From contig NZ_JAOQJQ010000004.1 in assembly GCF_025566885.1 (NCBI RefSeq), positions 298,552 to 362,551 of the forward strand: 64,000 nt of DNA, written 5' to 3'. Position numbers and translations under genes: made by a program. Positions within the stretch are counted from its first letter, which is position 1. Each line of letters begins with the position of its first letter. The notes under the pieces are model-generated. The model did no database searches and had not been told where the DNA came from. It saw only the letters and a program-made list of their open reading frames with translations. The stretch comes from Brotonthovivens ammoniilytica. Its GTDB lineage: Bacteria > Bacillota > Clostridia > Lachnospirales > Lachnospiraceae. Positions 1 through 8,160 of the stretch are shown piece by piece.

Positions 1-215
1 TCTGTAAGCTTCACAAGCACCTCGCCAGTGGGAACTTCCCGGTTCTGATTAATCTGCACCGAGGAAACCTCTTCCTTTTGCAATGCCTCTTTAAATTGAT
101 CATAGGTATATGTATTACCCAGTGTACGCCGTGCATCAAAAGAATACCAGATTCCCATGATAATCAGCAGCACCAGAACATAGATACCTATGCTTCTAAA
201 CGGTGACCTTTTCAA
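1..215 (-). CDS. ftsH: ATP-dependent zinc metalloprotease FtsH, N-terminal fragment
   Basis: The gene runs off the left edge, so only about 71 N-terminal residues are present. They show one hydrophobic membrane segment (about residues 7-24, IGIYVLVLLIIMGIW) followed by the start of an extracytoplasmic domain containing YTYDQFKEAL, as in FtsH N-termini. The AAA and protease domains lie outside the window. It follows hpt by a few bases with an AAGGAGG site at 226-232. A TTG at 215 (spacing about 10) or a GTG at 221 (spacing about 4) could start it; TTG is preferred. The call rests partly on the conserved tilS-hpt-ftsH order of Firmicutes. FtsH degrades membrane and regulatory proteins. Confidence 0.8.
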   Translation of the reverse strand, partial: MKRSPFRSIGIYVLVLLIIMGIWYSFDARRTLGNTYTYDQFKEALQKEEVSSVQINQNREVPTGEVLVKLT

Positions 216-230
216 CTGCACTACTCCTCC

Positions 231-755
231 TTAATCAAATTCTACAATCCCTATATATGGAAGATTTCTGTATTTCTGAGCATAATCCAGTCCATATCCA
301 ACAATAAAGGTATCCGGAATTTCAAACCCTACATAATCCACAGGCACATCCACTACCCGGCGCTCCGGTTTACTCAGCAGAGTACAAAGCTTCACACTTT
401 TTGCCCCTCTGCTTCTTAAGTTTTCCAGCAGATACCCAAGAGTTCTTCCGGAATCTATAATGTCTTCTACAACGAGAACATTTTCTCCTTTTATAGAACT
501 GTCTAAATCTTTTAATATCCGTACCGTTCCGCTGGATTCCGTTTCATCTCCATAGCTGGAAACAGACATAAAATCAATAAATACAGGAACCGTTATTCTC
601 TTCGCTAGTTCACATGCAAAAAAACATGCGCCTTTTAAAATACAGATGAGCTTCACTGGCTCACCCTTCATATCTTCGCTGATGGCAGCGGCAAGCTCCG
701 CAATCTTTGCATTCACCTTTTCCTCTGGATACATCACACGAATTGATTCACTCAT
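231..755 (-). CDS. hpt: Hypoxanthine phosphoribosyltransferase
   Basis: A 174-residue type I phosphoribosyltransferase that salvages hypoxanthine and guanine with PRPP to give IMP and GMP in the cytoplasm. The PRPP-binding motif VLVVEDIIDSGRTL lies at about residues 93-106, preceded by the ILKGACFF loop (39-46) and the SSYGDET flexible loop (66-72). Length matches HprT. Its start overlaps the tilS stop by 4 nt (ATGA), so the two are translationally coupled, and ftsH follows. This reproduces the Bacillus tilS-hprT-ftsH order. Confidence 0.96.
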   Translation of the reverse strand: MSESIRVMYPEEKVNAKIAELAAAISEDMKGEPVKLICILKGACFFACELAKRITVPVFIDFMSVSSYGDETESSGTVRILKDLDSSIKGENVLVVEDIIDSGRTLGYLLENLRSRGAKSVKLCTLLSKPERRVVDVPVDYVGFEIPDTFIVGYGLDYAQKYRNLPYIGIVEFD

Positions 756-2167
756 TTCTCATTTCCTCCGCTTACGTATACTTCCAAAATCCGTTTTGTC
801 TCCTGCGTTACTTTATAGGCTTCACTGATTCTATAGCCTACGATCCACAAAATATGGGAGCCATCTGCCAGAAGCCACACCAGGTCCCTTTGCAGTCTTG
901 GAACTTTTTCCTGAATAAAAAACGCCTTCAGCTTTTTATGGTTTCCGGACGAATCTGTTATAAAATAGTCCCCTGTCCGCCTTTTCCGCAGCAGCACATT
1001 ACTATTTATCTTATCATAATCAAACCATTTCGTATATCTTTTTTCAGGAATTTTTTTACAATCTCCGTCAAAGTCAAATACCCTGGCCTCAAGCTTTCTG
1101 CCGTCTTTCAAATCCCAGACACCCGGAGGGGCAAGGACTATTTCATCCGGCGCATTCTCCCGCCGGTACAATTCCTGATTAAATATCCATACATAATCAT
1201 ATTCACAGACAGCCTTCAGACTGTAGGGCAGATTCAGCTCTTTTCCTGCCTGCTGCCCGAAAAGTTCAAAAAGCGCCGTTACATGCACACTTCCAATATC
1301 CTTCCTGCTGCCGGCCAGCCTGCCAAGCAGCTGATACAGGAAATTTTTTTGAAGCACCGGATGCATACGCGCCAAAACATCTTTCCTCATGCGCAGCTCC
1401 CGGATCCTTTCTGTATCCGCCTTATCATAAGAAATTATAACGCCTTCGCTTCCGGCATCCCAGGCCGCTGTATCCAGGAAATCACATACTTCTGCCGCCA
1501 GCTTGGCCGTACGCTGCATATGCTCCACCGCCTGATTATTAATCTGCAAAAGCTGCGGAATTACATACTTTCGTATCCGGTTTCTGGCATAAACATCCTG
1601 ATCGTTCGTGCTGTCCGTACAGTATTCCTGCCCTCTCTCTTTTAGAAATTCAAGAATCTCCTTGCGGCTGACGCAAAGAAGCGGCCGTATAATGTTATCC
1701 CGTACAGGCATAATTCCGGTTAGTCCGCGGATACCGCTCCCTCTGCTCAGCTGAAACAGCATCGTCTCAGCGCAGTCATCACTATGGTGAGCTACTGCTA
1801 TCTTATTCCCGCCGAAACGTTCACATGCATCATAAAAACATTGATACCGCAGCTGCCTGGCCATCTCCTCAAGTCCCATTCCTGCAGCTGCCGCTTTAGC
1901 CGGCACATCTACATGAAATACCTCTATTTTAATTTCATTCTGCTGGCAGAATTTTTGGGCAGACTTTGCATCTTTTTGGCTCTCCTCCCCACGAATGCCA
2001 TGTTCTACATGCACCGCCATAAATTCGAAATCAAGGCATTCCCGCAAAAGCTTAAGCACCAGCAGCAGGCAGACAGAGTCTGCACCGCCGGAAAACCCCG
2101 CCACAATTTTGTCTCCTTCCTGAATCATATGATATTTTTCCTGAAATTCCAGAATCTTGTTTATCAT
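752..2167 (-). CDS. tilS: tRNA(Ile)-lysidine synthase
   Basis: TilS uses ATP and lysine to convert C34 of the CAU-anticodon tRNA-Ile to lysidine, switching it from AUG to AUA decoding. The PP-loop motif SGGADS is near the N-terminus (residues 26-31 from the chosen start), followed by VEHGIRGEES and AHHSDDCAET, typical of the family; the C-terminal TilS domain contains LRKRRTGDYF. About 471 residues, normal for the family. The start at 2167 is preferred over 2182 because it follows GGGAGAAAG and overlaps the spoIIE stop as ATGA. The gene is essential in most bacteria. Confidence 0.95.
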   Translation of the reverse strand: MINKILEFQEKYHMIQEGDKIVAGFSGGADSVCLLLVLKLLRECLDFEFMAVHVEHGIRGEESQKDAKSAQKFCQQNEIKIEVFHVDVPAKAAAAGMGLEEMARQLRYQCFYDACERFGGNKIAVAHHSDDCAETMLFQLSRGSGIRGLTGIMPVRDNIIRPLLCVSRKEILEFLKERGQEYCTDSTNDQDVYARNRIRKYVIPQLLQINNQAVEHMQRTAKLAAEVCDFLDTAAWDAGSEGVIISYDKADTERIRELRMRKDVLARMHPVLQKNFLYQLLGRLAGSRKDIGSVHVTALFELFGQQAGKELNLPYSLKAVCEYDYVWIFNQELYRRENAPDEIVLAPPGVWDLKDGRKLEARVFDFDGDCKKIPEKRYTKWFDYDKINSNVLLRKRRTGDYFITDSSGNHKKLKAFFIQEKVPRLQRDLVWLLADGSHILWIVGYRISEAYKVTQETKRILEVYVSGGNEK

Positions 2168-4005
2168 GTTTCTTTCTCCCATATTCCAGCTACCATCACA
2201 GTCATATCATCCCGTACCTGGCCTCCGGTATACAATAAAATATGCTCCAGAATCTGCTTGGCCATCTGTCCCGGATTGTTGGTATCCAGCGAAGTTATAA
2301 TTTCCGCCATAGCCACATTGGCATCAGGCACATGCAGGTGATCCAGCACGCCGTCCGATACCATTACCACAAAATCACCGCTGTGCAGCTGTCTTCTGAT
2401 ATTTTGTATTTCCATTTTTGAAAAAACGCCCACCGGGGGATTTACAGATGCCAGACATTCCACCGTATCTTTCTTTCTTATAAAAGTAGAGGCCGCTCCA
2501 ATTTTATAAAACTCGCACTGGCCGCTGTCCAGATCTGCATTCATAATATCTACCGTTGAAAACAAATTATTCTCTCCATGGGTTACCATGGCCGAATTCA
2601 TCATACGAATAGCTGTCTCCGGATGAAATCCTGCTTCCAGAAATTTCTCCAGTAAATCAATTACCATCTCACTCTCTTTGCAGGCCTGTACACCGCATCC
2701 CATACCGTCAGACAAACTCATAACAAAGTTTCCGTTATCCAGGGGCAGAAAAGAAAAATTATCCCCGGAAAGCTGCTCTCCCTCCTTCATCATCCTTGCA
2801 ATTCCGTGGTACACAGAAAATCTGGTATCCTCCAAAAACGTAAACAATACGGTTTCCTGTCCAAGCAGGGCCCGGTTTTCCCTTCCGGATACATAGCGCG
2901 CTCCGGCAAGATGTGTAATCAGCTTTGCAATCTCTCTTGCAGGAATACACTTTGAATTTCTAGACCTGCCCTGAAGCAGAAATTCCTTCTTTCCATTTGC
3001 CTTTTCCAGCAGCTTTAAATATTCCACCTGCACCCCGGCCTCTTTTAGGGCATACTTTACCGTGGCCAGCAGTTTTCCCTCTTTCAAACTGATATCTTTA
3101 TTTTCTTTCGCACAGTCTTCCATAATATAAGCCATGGCATTCAGCTGCTGTGCAATCACTTCCCGGTTCTCCTGCAGTCTGTTGTACCAGGCCATATTCA
3201 GCCGGGCCTTTTCAAAGATCTGAAGGATCTGCTCAATTAGTTCTCCATAATATGGACAATACTGCTCCAGCTCCTGCGTATTCTCTTCAATATCCTGACC
3301 TCTCTGGAGCTTCTGCAAAAAACGGTACAACACCTGATACATGGGCGGATTCTCTGAATCCCAGCATACCGCACACTGACCGCAGGAGACGCACACCCTC
3401 CCGGTGACTTCTGACTGCATCCTGCCAAGCTCCTCCGCAGTAAAATCTTCCTTATAACGATTCATCTGATTAAATGTCTTTGACAGCTTTTCAAAAGATT
3501 CCGCATAACCCTCCAGACGCTGTCCTCCGCCTACCAGTATCTGGGGCGGCACCTTATGTAATGGTTCCCATTCCATAAACAAATATCCATACCTCCCAAG
3601 GGCATGAACAAATCCGGTTATAAAAACGCCTTCTAATATACTGATAGGTATACTCCCGCCGGTGCGCAGATGCAGTCCATAACCAAACACAGTCATACAA
3701 AGAGTACTCCCCCCCGCAATCAATGCTGACTGAATACAGGAGCAGTTCTTTTTGTACCACTCAAGACCTTTCACAAGGATCATGGCAAGAATCAGCGCCA
3801 GACTGTACTTTATTAAAAAAACCACCGGAACAAATACCAAAAGCCCCGCCAGCGAGCAGAAAAAAAGCAGGCTCCTGTTCACTCCGGACATAAATCCTAC
3901 CATAAATACCGCCGGTATAAAAGGATACGCACCCGCCACACCTGCCTTTGCCGATAATACTGCCGCCGCATAAATACATAGCTGTTTCCAATCAAATCGT
4001 TTCAT
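2164..4005 (-). CDS. spoIIE: Stage II sporulation protein E, PP2C-type phosphatase
   Basis: SpoIIE sits at the polar septum and dephosphorylates SpoIIAA to release sigma-F in the forespore. The protein (613 residues from the ATG at 4005, after AGGAGGGG) has roughly five hydrophobic segments in residues 1-140, a central region with a cysteine cluster (CVSCGQCAVCW, about 205-215) and a C-terminal PP2C/SpoIIE domain containing LSDGMGCG and VMVSDGVLDH. Bacillus SpoIIE is about 827 residues with ten membrane segments, so this form has a reduced membrane part. It lies upstream of tilS in the classical divIC-spoIIE-tilS-hpt-ftsH order. Confidence 0.93.
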   Translation of the reverse strand: MKRFDWKQLCIYAAAVLSAKAGVAGAYPFIPAVFMVGFMSGVNRSLLFFCSLAGLLVFVPVVFLIKYSLALILAMILVKGLEWYKKNCSCIQSALIAGGSTLCMTVFGYGLHLRTGGSIPISILEGVFITGFVHALGRYGYLFMEWEPLHKVPPQILVGGGQRLEGYAESFEKLSKTFNQMNRYKEDFTAEELGRMQSEVTGRVCVSCGQCAVCWDSENPPMYQVLYRFLQKLQRGQDIEENTQELEQYCPYYGELIEQILQIFEKARLNMAWYNRLQENREVIAQQLNAMAYIMEDCAKENKDISLKEGKLLATVKYALKEAGVQVEYLKLLEKANGKKEFLLQGRSRNSKCIPAREIAKLITHLAGARYVSGRENRALLGQETVLFTFLEDTRFSVYHGIARMMKEGEQLSGDNFSFLPLDNGNFVMSLSDGMGCGVQACKESEMVIDLLEKFLEAGFHPETAIRMMNSAMVTHGENNLFSTVDIMNADLDSGQCEFYKIGAASTFIRKKDTVECLASVNPPVGVFSKMEIQNIRRQLHSGDFVVMVSDGVLDHLHVPDANVAMAEIITSLDTNNPGQMAKQILEHILLYTGGQVRDDMTVMVAGIWEKET

Positions 4006-4198
4006 TTCATTCCCCTCCTGGTTTTTCGATGTAGGAGCTATTCTAAAACGATTTATCAAAAATGTTTGTCAAACGGCCGCGGCCTGAAAAAAAACTTTTC
4101 GCCAAAAAATGCTTTCAAAAATTAGATTTTCCCGATTCGAGGGACTTCGTCTTTTTTAAGATTTTAACACGAAAGAACCCGGCCTGCAGAAATTTTTT

Positions 4199-4260
4199 CC
4201 GCCGCAGTGCGATCCACAGCGGAGCGTTTTTTATATCATAGGAGCGATTTCTTATGATAT
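4199..4260. repeat. Modular intergenic hairpin repeat, copy 1 (modules A + C1)
   Basis: Module A (4201-4226) folds as CCGCaGTG-CGATC-CACaGCGG and is followed by GCG and a T run. Module C1 is the palindrome ATATCATA...TATGATAT (4233-4260). Related copies sit at 5714-5813, 16618-16742, 34031-34188 and 37629-37688. It occupies most of the 324-bp gap between divIC and spoIIE; no gene is seen in that gap. Confidence 0.75.
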
Positions 4261-4303
4261 GAAAAAACTCCTTTTGTATCTGCTGCAGCAGTCACAAAAG
4301 GAG
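4261..4303 (-). terminator. Rho-independent terminator after divIC
   Basis: On the minus strand CTCCTTTTGT pairs with ACAAAAGGAG (stem arms 4294-4303 and 4268-4277) around a 16-nt loop and is followed by a T run. It lies just downstream of the divIC stop, so spoIIE probably has its own promoter. Confidence 0.75.
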
Positions 4304-4329
4304 CTCATCCTAACCGCCAATATACTGGC

Positions 4330-4635
4330 TTATTTCTCTTTAAAAACAATCTCATTGTCATAGGTCATCCCGAGCTTTGACTTGGCAATATCTTCTATGT
4401 ACTCCTGGGAGCCTACATAATCTTCTTTCTCTTTCAGCTGCTTTGCCCGTTCCTGCTGCTCTTCAAGCTGGGCCTGAAGCTGCTCCTGCTGGGCCTTATA
4501 GGTCTGATTCTTATGGTACAAATGCAGAATCTGCACAGACAAAATCATAACAAGAAAAAGTACTGTAAAACTGACGCACACTTTACCAACACGATTTTTC
4601 TGATTTTTTCTTTTTCGCCTTTTGCTGTAATTCAT
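4330..4635 (-). CDS. divIC: Septum formation initiator DivIC/FtsB family
   Basis: A 101-residue bitopic protein: a very basic cytoplasmic N-terminus (KRRKRKNQKNR), one membrane segment (about residues 20-38) and an extracytoplasmic coiled coil rich in Q, E and K, ending in the family-typical YIEDIAKSKLGMTY. DivIC/FtsB forms a complex with FtsL and DivIB at the division site. It starts at the ATG at 4635 after AGGTGG; an upstream GTG at 4644 overlaps that ribosome site. It follows yabQ directly, as in Bacillus. The S1-domain gene yabR that often follows divIC is missing here. Confidence 0.9.
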   Translation of the reverse strand: MNYSKRRKRKNQKNRVGKVCVSFTVLFLVMILSVQILHLYHKNQTYKAQQEQLQAQLEEQQERAKQLKEKEDYVGSQEYIEDIAKSKLGMTYDNEIVFKEK

Positions 4636-4648
4636 ATGATCCACCTGC

Positions 4649-5098
4649 TTATAGTTTACATAATCCCATTCTAATGGTTTTCCATATTTTTTTCAATCGT
4701 TTTTTTAAGAAACGTCCGTTTTTTTTCAACACAAAGCGAATGGGGGCCGTAATCGTTTTCACAATAAACACCAGAGCTTTTACTATGCCGCCAAATATCT
4801 TCACTCCAGCCTTTATAATAAATCTGCTCAGCAGCCAGTTATACAGCAGCATTCCCACAAAGATTGCAATCATGGCAAAGCCCCGGATTAATCCGTCATT
4901 CTGACGGTACAGCATACGAAAAATCATCAGCGCACAGCCACACCAGTACAAAATGTCTTCCACCGCAATCCAGACAGTTCCATGGGAAACAACTCTCCTA
5001 AAGATCCGCAGCAAATCATACACAAACAGCATACACAGTCCACAGATTAGTCCCGCTAAAAACAAATGCCCCTGATTTAAAATATCAAGACTGACCAT
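4649..5098 (-). CDS. yabQ: Spore cortex biosynthesis protein YabQ
   Basis: A 149-residue membrane protein with hydrophobic segments near residues 10-28, 46-62 and 72-92 and a strongly basic C-terminal tail (KKNGRFLKKRLKKIWK). YabQ is needed for spore cortex formation and sits in the outer forespore membrane in Bacillus. Assignment rests on topology, the YDLLRIFRR segment after the first membrane span, and position between yabP and divIC. The start is one base after the yabP stop. Confidence 0.88.
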   Translation of the reverse strand: MVSLDILNQGHLFLAGLICGLCMLFVYDLLRIFRRVVSHGTVWIAVEDILYWCGCALMIFRMLYRQNDGLIRGFAMIAIFVGMLLYNWLLSRFIIKAGVKIFGGIVKALVFIVKTITAPIRFVLKKNGRFLKKRLKKIWKTIRMGLCKL

Positions 5099-5099
5099 A

Positions 5100-5387
5100 T
5101 TATTTAAATAACCGGCTGAAAATAGATTCGTTTGATTTTGTACCCTTTTTAGCTACATCAGAATAAAGAAGTGAATCAATATGACCGGATATATCAATCT
5201 CTCCCTTTTCCAGCGTAAGCCGGTTCACATGCAGGTCTTTTCCTTTAATCATGAGCATTCCCTGCTCTGTTTCCAGTATAATTTCATTTACATCAAATGC
5301 CAGAATATCAAGGACACCACTTAAAATCCCGCCGGCCCGGTCTGTGATAATCATTTTATGCTGTCTGGATGCCTGTCTTTCTTCCAT
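5100..5387 (-). CDS. yabP: Sporulation protein YabP
   Basis: A 95-residue soluble protein of the YabP/YqfC family. It contains the family-like stretch AFDVNEIILETEQGMLMIKG and LHVNRLTLEKGEIDISG. YabP is made in the mother cell under sigma-E and, with YabQ, supports spore coat and cortex assembly. GGGAGGGAAC precedes the ATG at 5387. It lies between rqcP and yabQ, as in Bacillus. Confidence 0.9.
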   Translation of the reverse strand: MEERQASRQHKMIITDRAGGILSGVLDILAFDVNEIILETEQGMLMIKGKDLHVNRLTLEKGEIDISGHIDSLLYSDVAKKGTKSNESIFSRLFK

Positions 5388-5443
5388 ATCGTTCCCTCCC
5401 TTTGATAATTTATATGAAGGGAAGTTTAATTTATGTCAGTATT

Positions 5444-5683
5444 TTATAAATATCGAAACAATTCACCGGCCTCTTCTTTCCTGGATGTATCGGCCACCTT
5501 AAGCACCTCTACTTTCACAGACTTTGTCCCAAAGGCAATCTCAATTAGATCACCTTCCTTTATACTGCAGGACGCCTTGGCCGGACGGTCATTTACCAAT
5601 ACCCTGCCTGCATCGCAGGCTTCATTTGCAACCGTTCTGCGTTTTATTAACCGGGAAACTTTTAAAAATTTATCTAATCTCAT
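5444..5683 (-). CDS. rqcP: S4-domain RNA-binding protein RqcP/YabO (Hsp15 family)
   Basis: A 79-residue protein made almost entirely of one S4 RNA-binding domain (MRLDKFLKVSRLIKRRTVA... at the N-terminus, then AGRVLVNDRPAKAS and IKEGDLIEI). In Bacillus, RqcP binds 50S subunits with obstructed peptidyl-tRNA and drives alanine tailing with RqcH during ribosome quality control. The yabP-yabQ-divIC context matches the Bacillus yabO locus. An Hsp15-like heat-shock role is the alternative name for the same family. Confidence 0.9.
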   Translation of the reverse strand: MRLDKFLKVSRLIKRRTVANEACDAGRVLVNDRPAKASCSIKEGDLIEIAFGTKSVKVEVLKVADTSRKEEAGELFRYL

Positions 5684-5713
5684 ATTTCACCTCTGCTGAT
5701 ACAAAAACTAAAA

Positions 5714-5813
5714 AGAATGCAACTCTGCCGCAGTGCGATCCACAGCGGAGCGTTTTTTTGCTCTATAGGAATCGGCACTTTTCAGCTTTATCACAACACG
5801 GTATTTCCTATAG
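5714..5813. repeat. Modular intergenic hairpin repeat, copy 2 (remnant B, A, C2)
   Basis: Module A (5728-5748) has the same CCGCaGTG-CGATC-CACaGCGG hairpin as copy 1. Upstream is AAAAAGAATGC, which looks like the first bases of module B after an internal deletion. Downstream is module C2, with arms CTATAGGAAT (5762-5771) and a CCTATAG arm ending at 5813, nearly the same as in copy 4. It lies between two co-directional genes, hup and rqcP. Confidence 0.75.
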
Positions 5814-5820
5814 ATTAAAG

Positions 5821-5857
5821 AAAAAGGCTGTTCCCAAACATTTTTGAGAACAACCTC
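5821..5857 (-). terminator. Terminator after hup
   Basis: On the minus strand AGGTTGTTC (5848-5856) pairs with GAACAGCCT (5825-5833) and is followed by TTTTTC. It lies 10 bp past the hup stop codon. Confidence 0.75.
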
Positions 5858-5866
5858 TGCTCATCA

Positions 5867-6139
5867 TTAGTTTAACATGTCTTTTAAAGCTTTACCTGCT
5901 TTGAATTTCGGAGATTTAGAAGCCGGGATTTTCATTTCTGCTCCAGTCTGTGGGTTTCTTCCAACTCTTTCTGCTCTTTCAGAAACTTCAAAGGTACCAA
6001 AACCAACTAACTGAATTTTATCACCATTCTTTAAACCTTCTGCAACTACCTCTGTAAATGCGGCCAATGCTTTATCTGCATCTTTTTTCTGTAATCCTGC
6101 TTTCTCAGCCATAGCTGCAACTAATTCAGATTTGTTCAT
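5867..6139 (-). CDS. hup: DNA-binding protein HU
   Basis: A 90-residue HU/IHF-family nucleoid protein that bends and compacts DNA as a homodimer. It has the signature GFGTFEVSERAERVGRNPQT (residues 46-65) forming the beta-arm, and the N-terminal NKSELVAAMAEKAG helix. Length and sequence are canonical. It has its own terminator and lies upstream of rqcP, as HBsu-type genes often do near mazG/yabO. Its codon use suggests strong expression, as expected for HU. Confidence 0.97.
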   Translation of the reverse strand: MNKSELVAAMAEKAGLQKKDADKALAAFTEVVAEGLKNGDKIQLVGFGTFEVSERAERVGRNPQTGAEMKIPASKSPKFKAGKALKDMLN

Positions 6140-6297
6140 TAATATTTCCTCCTACATTATAAAAATATAGCCTCTTTCTCATGATAAGCTTATAGAATAT
6201 ATATACTTGGTTTCCATATGTTTGTCAAGAAATTTATTCCGCCCTAAAGGGTTCTTCACAAAATCATCACGGCTAATTTCCATAATTTTCCATTTTT

Positions 6298-8031
6298 CTA
6301 CAGCATTGGTTTTACAAGTTCCTGTACAGCACTTCCCAATGCCTCTGATTTCGCTTTTGCATCCTTAAGACTATCTGCTTTTACACCATAATAAAACTTT
6401 ACTTTTGGCTCCGTACCGGATGGTCTTACGCAGACCCATGCGGCATCCGGAAGATCATAATAAAGAACATTAGACGCCGGAAGTCCTGTAGAGGTCTCAC
6501 TTCCGTCACTCATATTCTTTACAATCCCTTTCTTATAATCTCTTGCAGACACTACCTGGTAAGCACCGATTTTTTCCGGTGTGTTTTCCCTGAGGGTATT
6601 CATAATTGTCTGGATCTTCTCTAGACCCTCGATTCCCTTCAGGGTAATGGAAGTGACATCGTCCAGATAATAACCATATCTTTCATAAAGTTCTATCATC
6701 GCATCCCAAAGGGTTTTTCCCTGGGTTTTATAAAATGCGGCAGCTTCACACAATACCATAGACGCGGCCACTGCATCCTTATCCCTGCAGTAGGTGCCCG
6801 GCAGGCAGCCATAACTTTCTTCTAATCCAAACAAGTACGTTCCGGTACCCTTGGTCTCAAATTCCAGCATTTTCTGGCCGATAAATTTAAATCCTGTGAG
6901 AACCTCACAAAGCTGTATCCCATAATCTGCAGCAATTGCATCTGCCAGATTCGTTGTTACAATGGATTTCACCAAAGCTCCATTCTCAGGAAGGCCATAA
7001 AGCGCTTTTCTCTGGCCAATCTCATAAGCTCCAATCAAACAGCCGGACATATTACCGGTCAGGGCATGATATTCACCAGTCTTTTGATCCTTAACATAAA
7101 CACCCAGGCGGTCCGCATCCGGATCTGTTGCCAGAACAAGATCAGCATCCACTTCCTGTGCCAGTTTCAGCCCAAGTTCAAATGCCTCCTCAGCCTCCGG
7201 ATTCGGGTAGCTTACCGTTGGGAAATCGCCGTCCGGCAGTTCCTGCTGAGGTACTACAAATACATGCTTAAAGCCCAGCTCGCCAAGTACCCTGCGTACC
7301 GGAATATTTCCGGTGCCATGAAGAGGCGTATATACAATTTTTAATTCATCCGCAGCCGCCTTAATAGCCTCCGGATGAAGGATCAGTTTTTTGAGCTCCT
7401 CAATATACGGAACATCTATATCTGCTCCGATGGTTTCATACAAACCGGCCAGCACGGCGCTCTCCCGCTCCATAGTCTTTACCTGTCCGTAATCAGTCAC
7501 CTGCTTTACTTCGTCCATAATTCCGCTGTCATGAGGCGGTGTAATCTGAGCCCCGTCTGCCCAGTATACTTTATATCCGTTGTATTCCGGCGGATTATGG
7601 CTGGCTGTAATATTAATGCCGGCTGTACAGCCCAATTTACGCACTGCATAGGACAGTTCCGGCGTGGGACGAAGGCTGTCAAATACATATGCTTTAATTC
7701 CGTTAGCAGCCAGGCAGAGCGCAGCCTCATCGGCAAACTCCGGAGACATATGTCTAGAATCATACGCAATAGCCACCCCCTGCTTTTGTGTATTTAACCC
7801 CAGAATATAATTTGCAAGTCCCTGCGTTGCTTTTCGAACAGTATAAATATTCATTCTATTTGTTCCTGCGCCAATGACTCCCCGCAGTCCCGCTGTTCCA
7901 AATTCAAGCTCTTTATAAAAGCGGTCTTCTATTTCTTTCTCATCATTTGCGATTTGTTTTAACTCATCTTTTGTAGCCTCATCAAAATAAGGATTTTTCA
8001 GCCACGCTTCATAAATTTCTTTGTAACCCAT
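6298..8031 (-). CDS. pgm: Phospho-sugar mutase (alpha-phosphoglucomutase type)
   Basis: A 577-residue alpha-D-phosphohexomutase that interconverts glucose-1-P and glucose-6-P (or mannose phosphates), feeding glycogen and cell wall precursors. It has the catalytic serine in TASHNPPEYNG (Ser144), the metal loop DPDADR (303-308), the sugar loop GLEESYG (402-408) and the phosphate-binding RPSGTEPK near the C-terminus. Length fits the PgcA-type enzymes of Firmicutes. The glgC and glgD genes further along could use its product. Exact sugar specificity cannot be told from sequence alone. Confidence 0.93.
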   Translation of the reverse strand: MGYKEIYEAWLKNPYFDEATKDELKQIANDEKEIEDRFYKELEFGTAGLRGVIGAGTNRMNIYTVRKATQGLANYILGLNTQKQGVAIAYDSRHMSPEFADEAALCLAANGIKAYVFDSLRPTPELSYAVRKLGCTAGINITASHNPPEYNGYKVYWADGAQITPPHDSGIMDEVKQVTDYGQVKTMERESAVLAGLYETIGADIDVPYIEELKKLILHPEAIKAAADELKIVYTPLHGTGNIPVRRVLGELGFKHVFVVPQQELPDGDFPTVSYPNPEAEEAFELGLKLAQEVDADLVLATDPDADRLGVYVKDQKTGEYHALTGNMSGCLIGAYEIGQRKALYGLPENGALVKSIVTTNLADAIAADYGIQLCEVLTGFKFIGQKMLEFETKGTGTYLFGLEESYGCLPGTYCRDKDAVAASMVLCEAAAFYKTQGKTLWDAMIELYERYGYYLDDVTSITLKGIEGLEKIQTIMNTLRENTPEKIGAYQVVSARDYKKGIVKNMSDGSETSTGLPASNVLYYDLPDAAWVCVRPSGTEPKVKFYYGVKADSLKDAKAKSEALGSAVQELVKPML

Positions 8032-8160
8032 CCAAACTTCCTCCTGATTTCATTTTCTGTCCGCACATCAGACCGACAGTTTATCCCAGTCATTTAAAGA
8101 CCTGAAGTCATTATACCACATCTGCAAAATATTCCATACCATTCTTCCCCAAAAATTTCC

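Noticed and set aside
707..1645. 312-codon plus-strand open frame
   Set aside because: Antisense to tilS, which has clear motifs and synteny; no ribosome site or recognisable protein.
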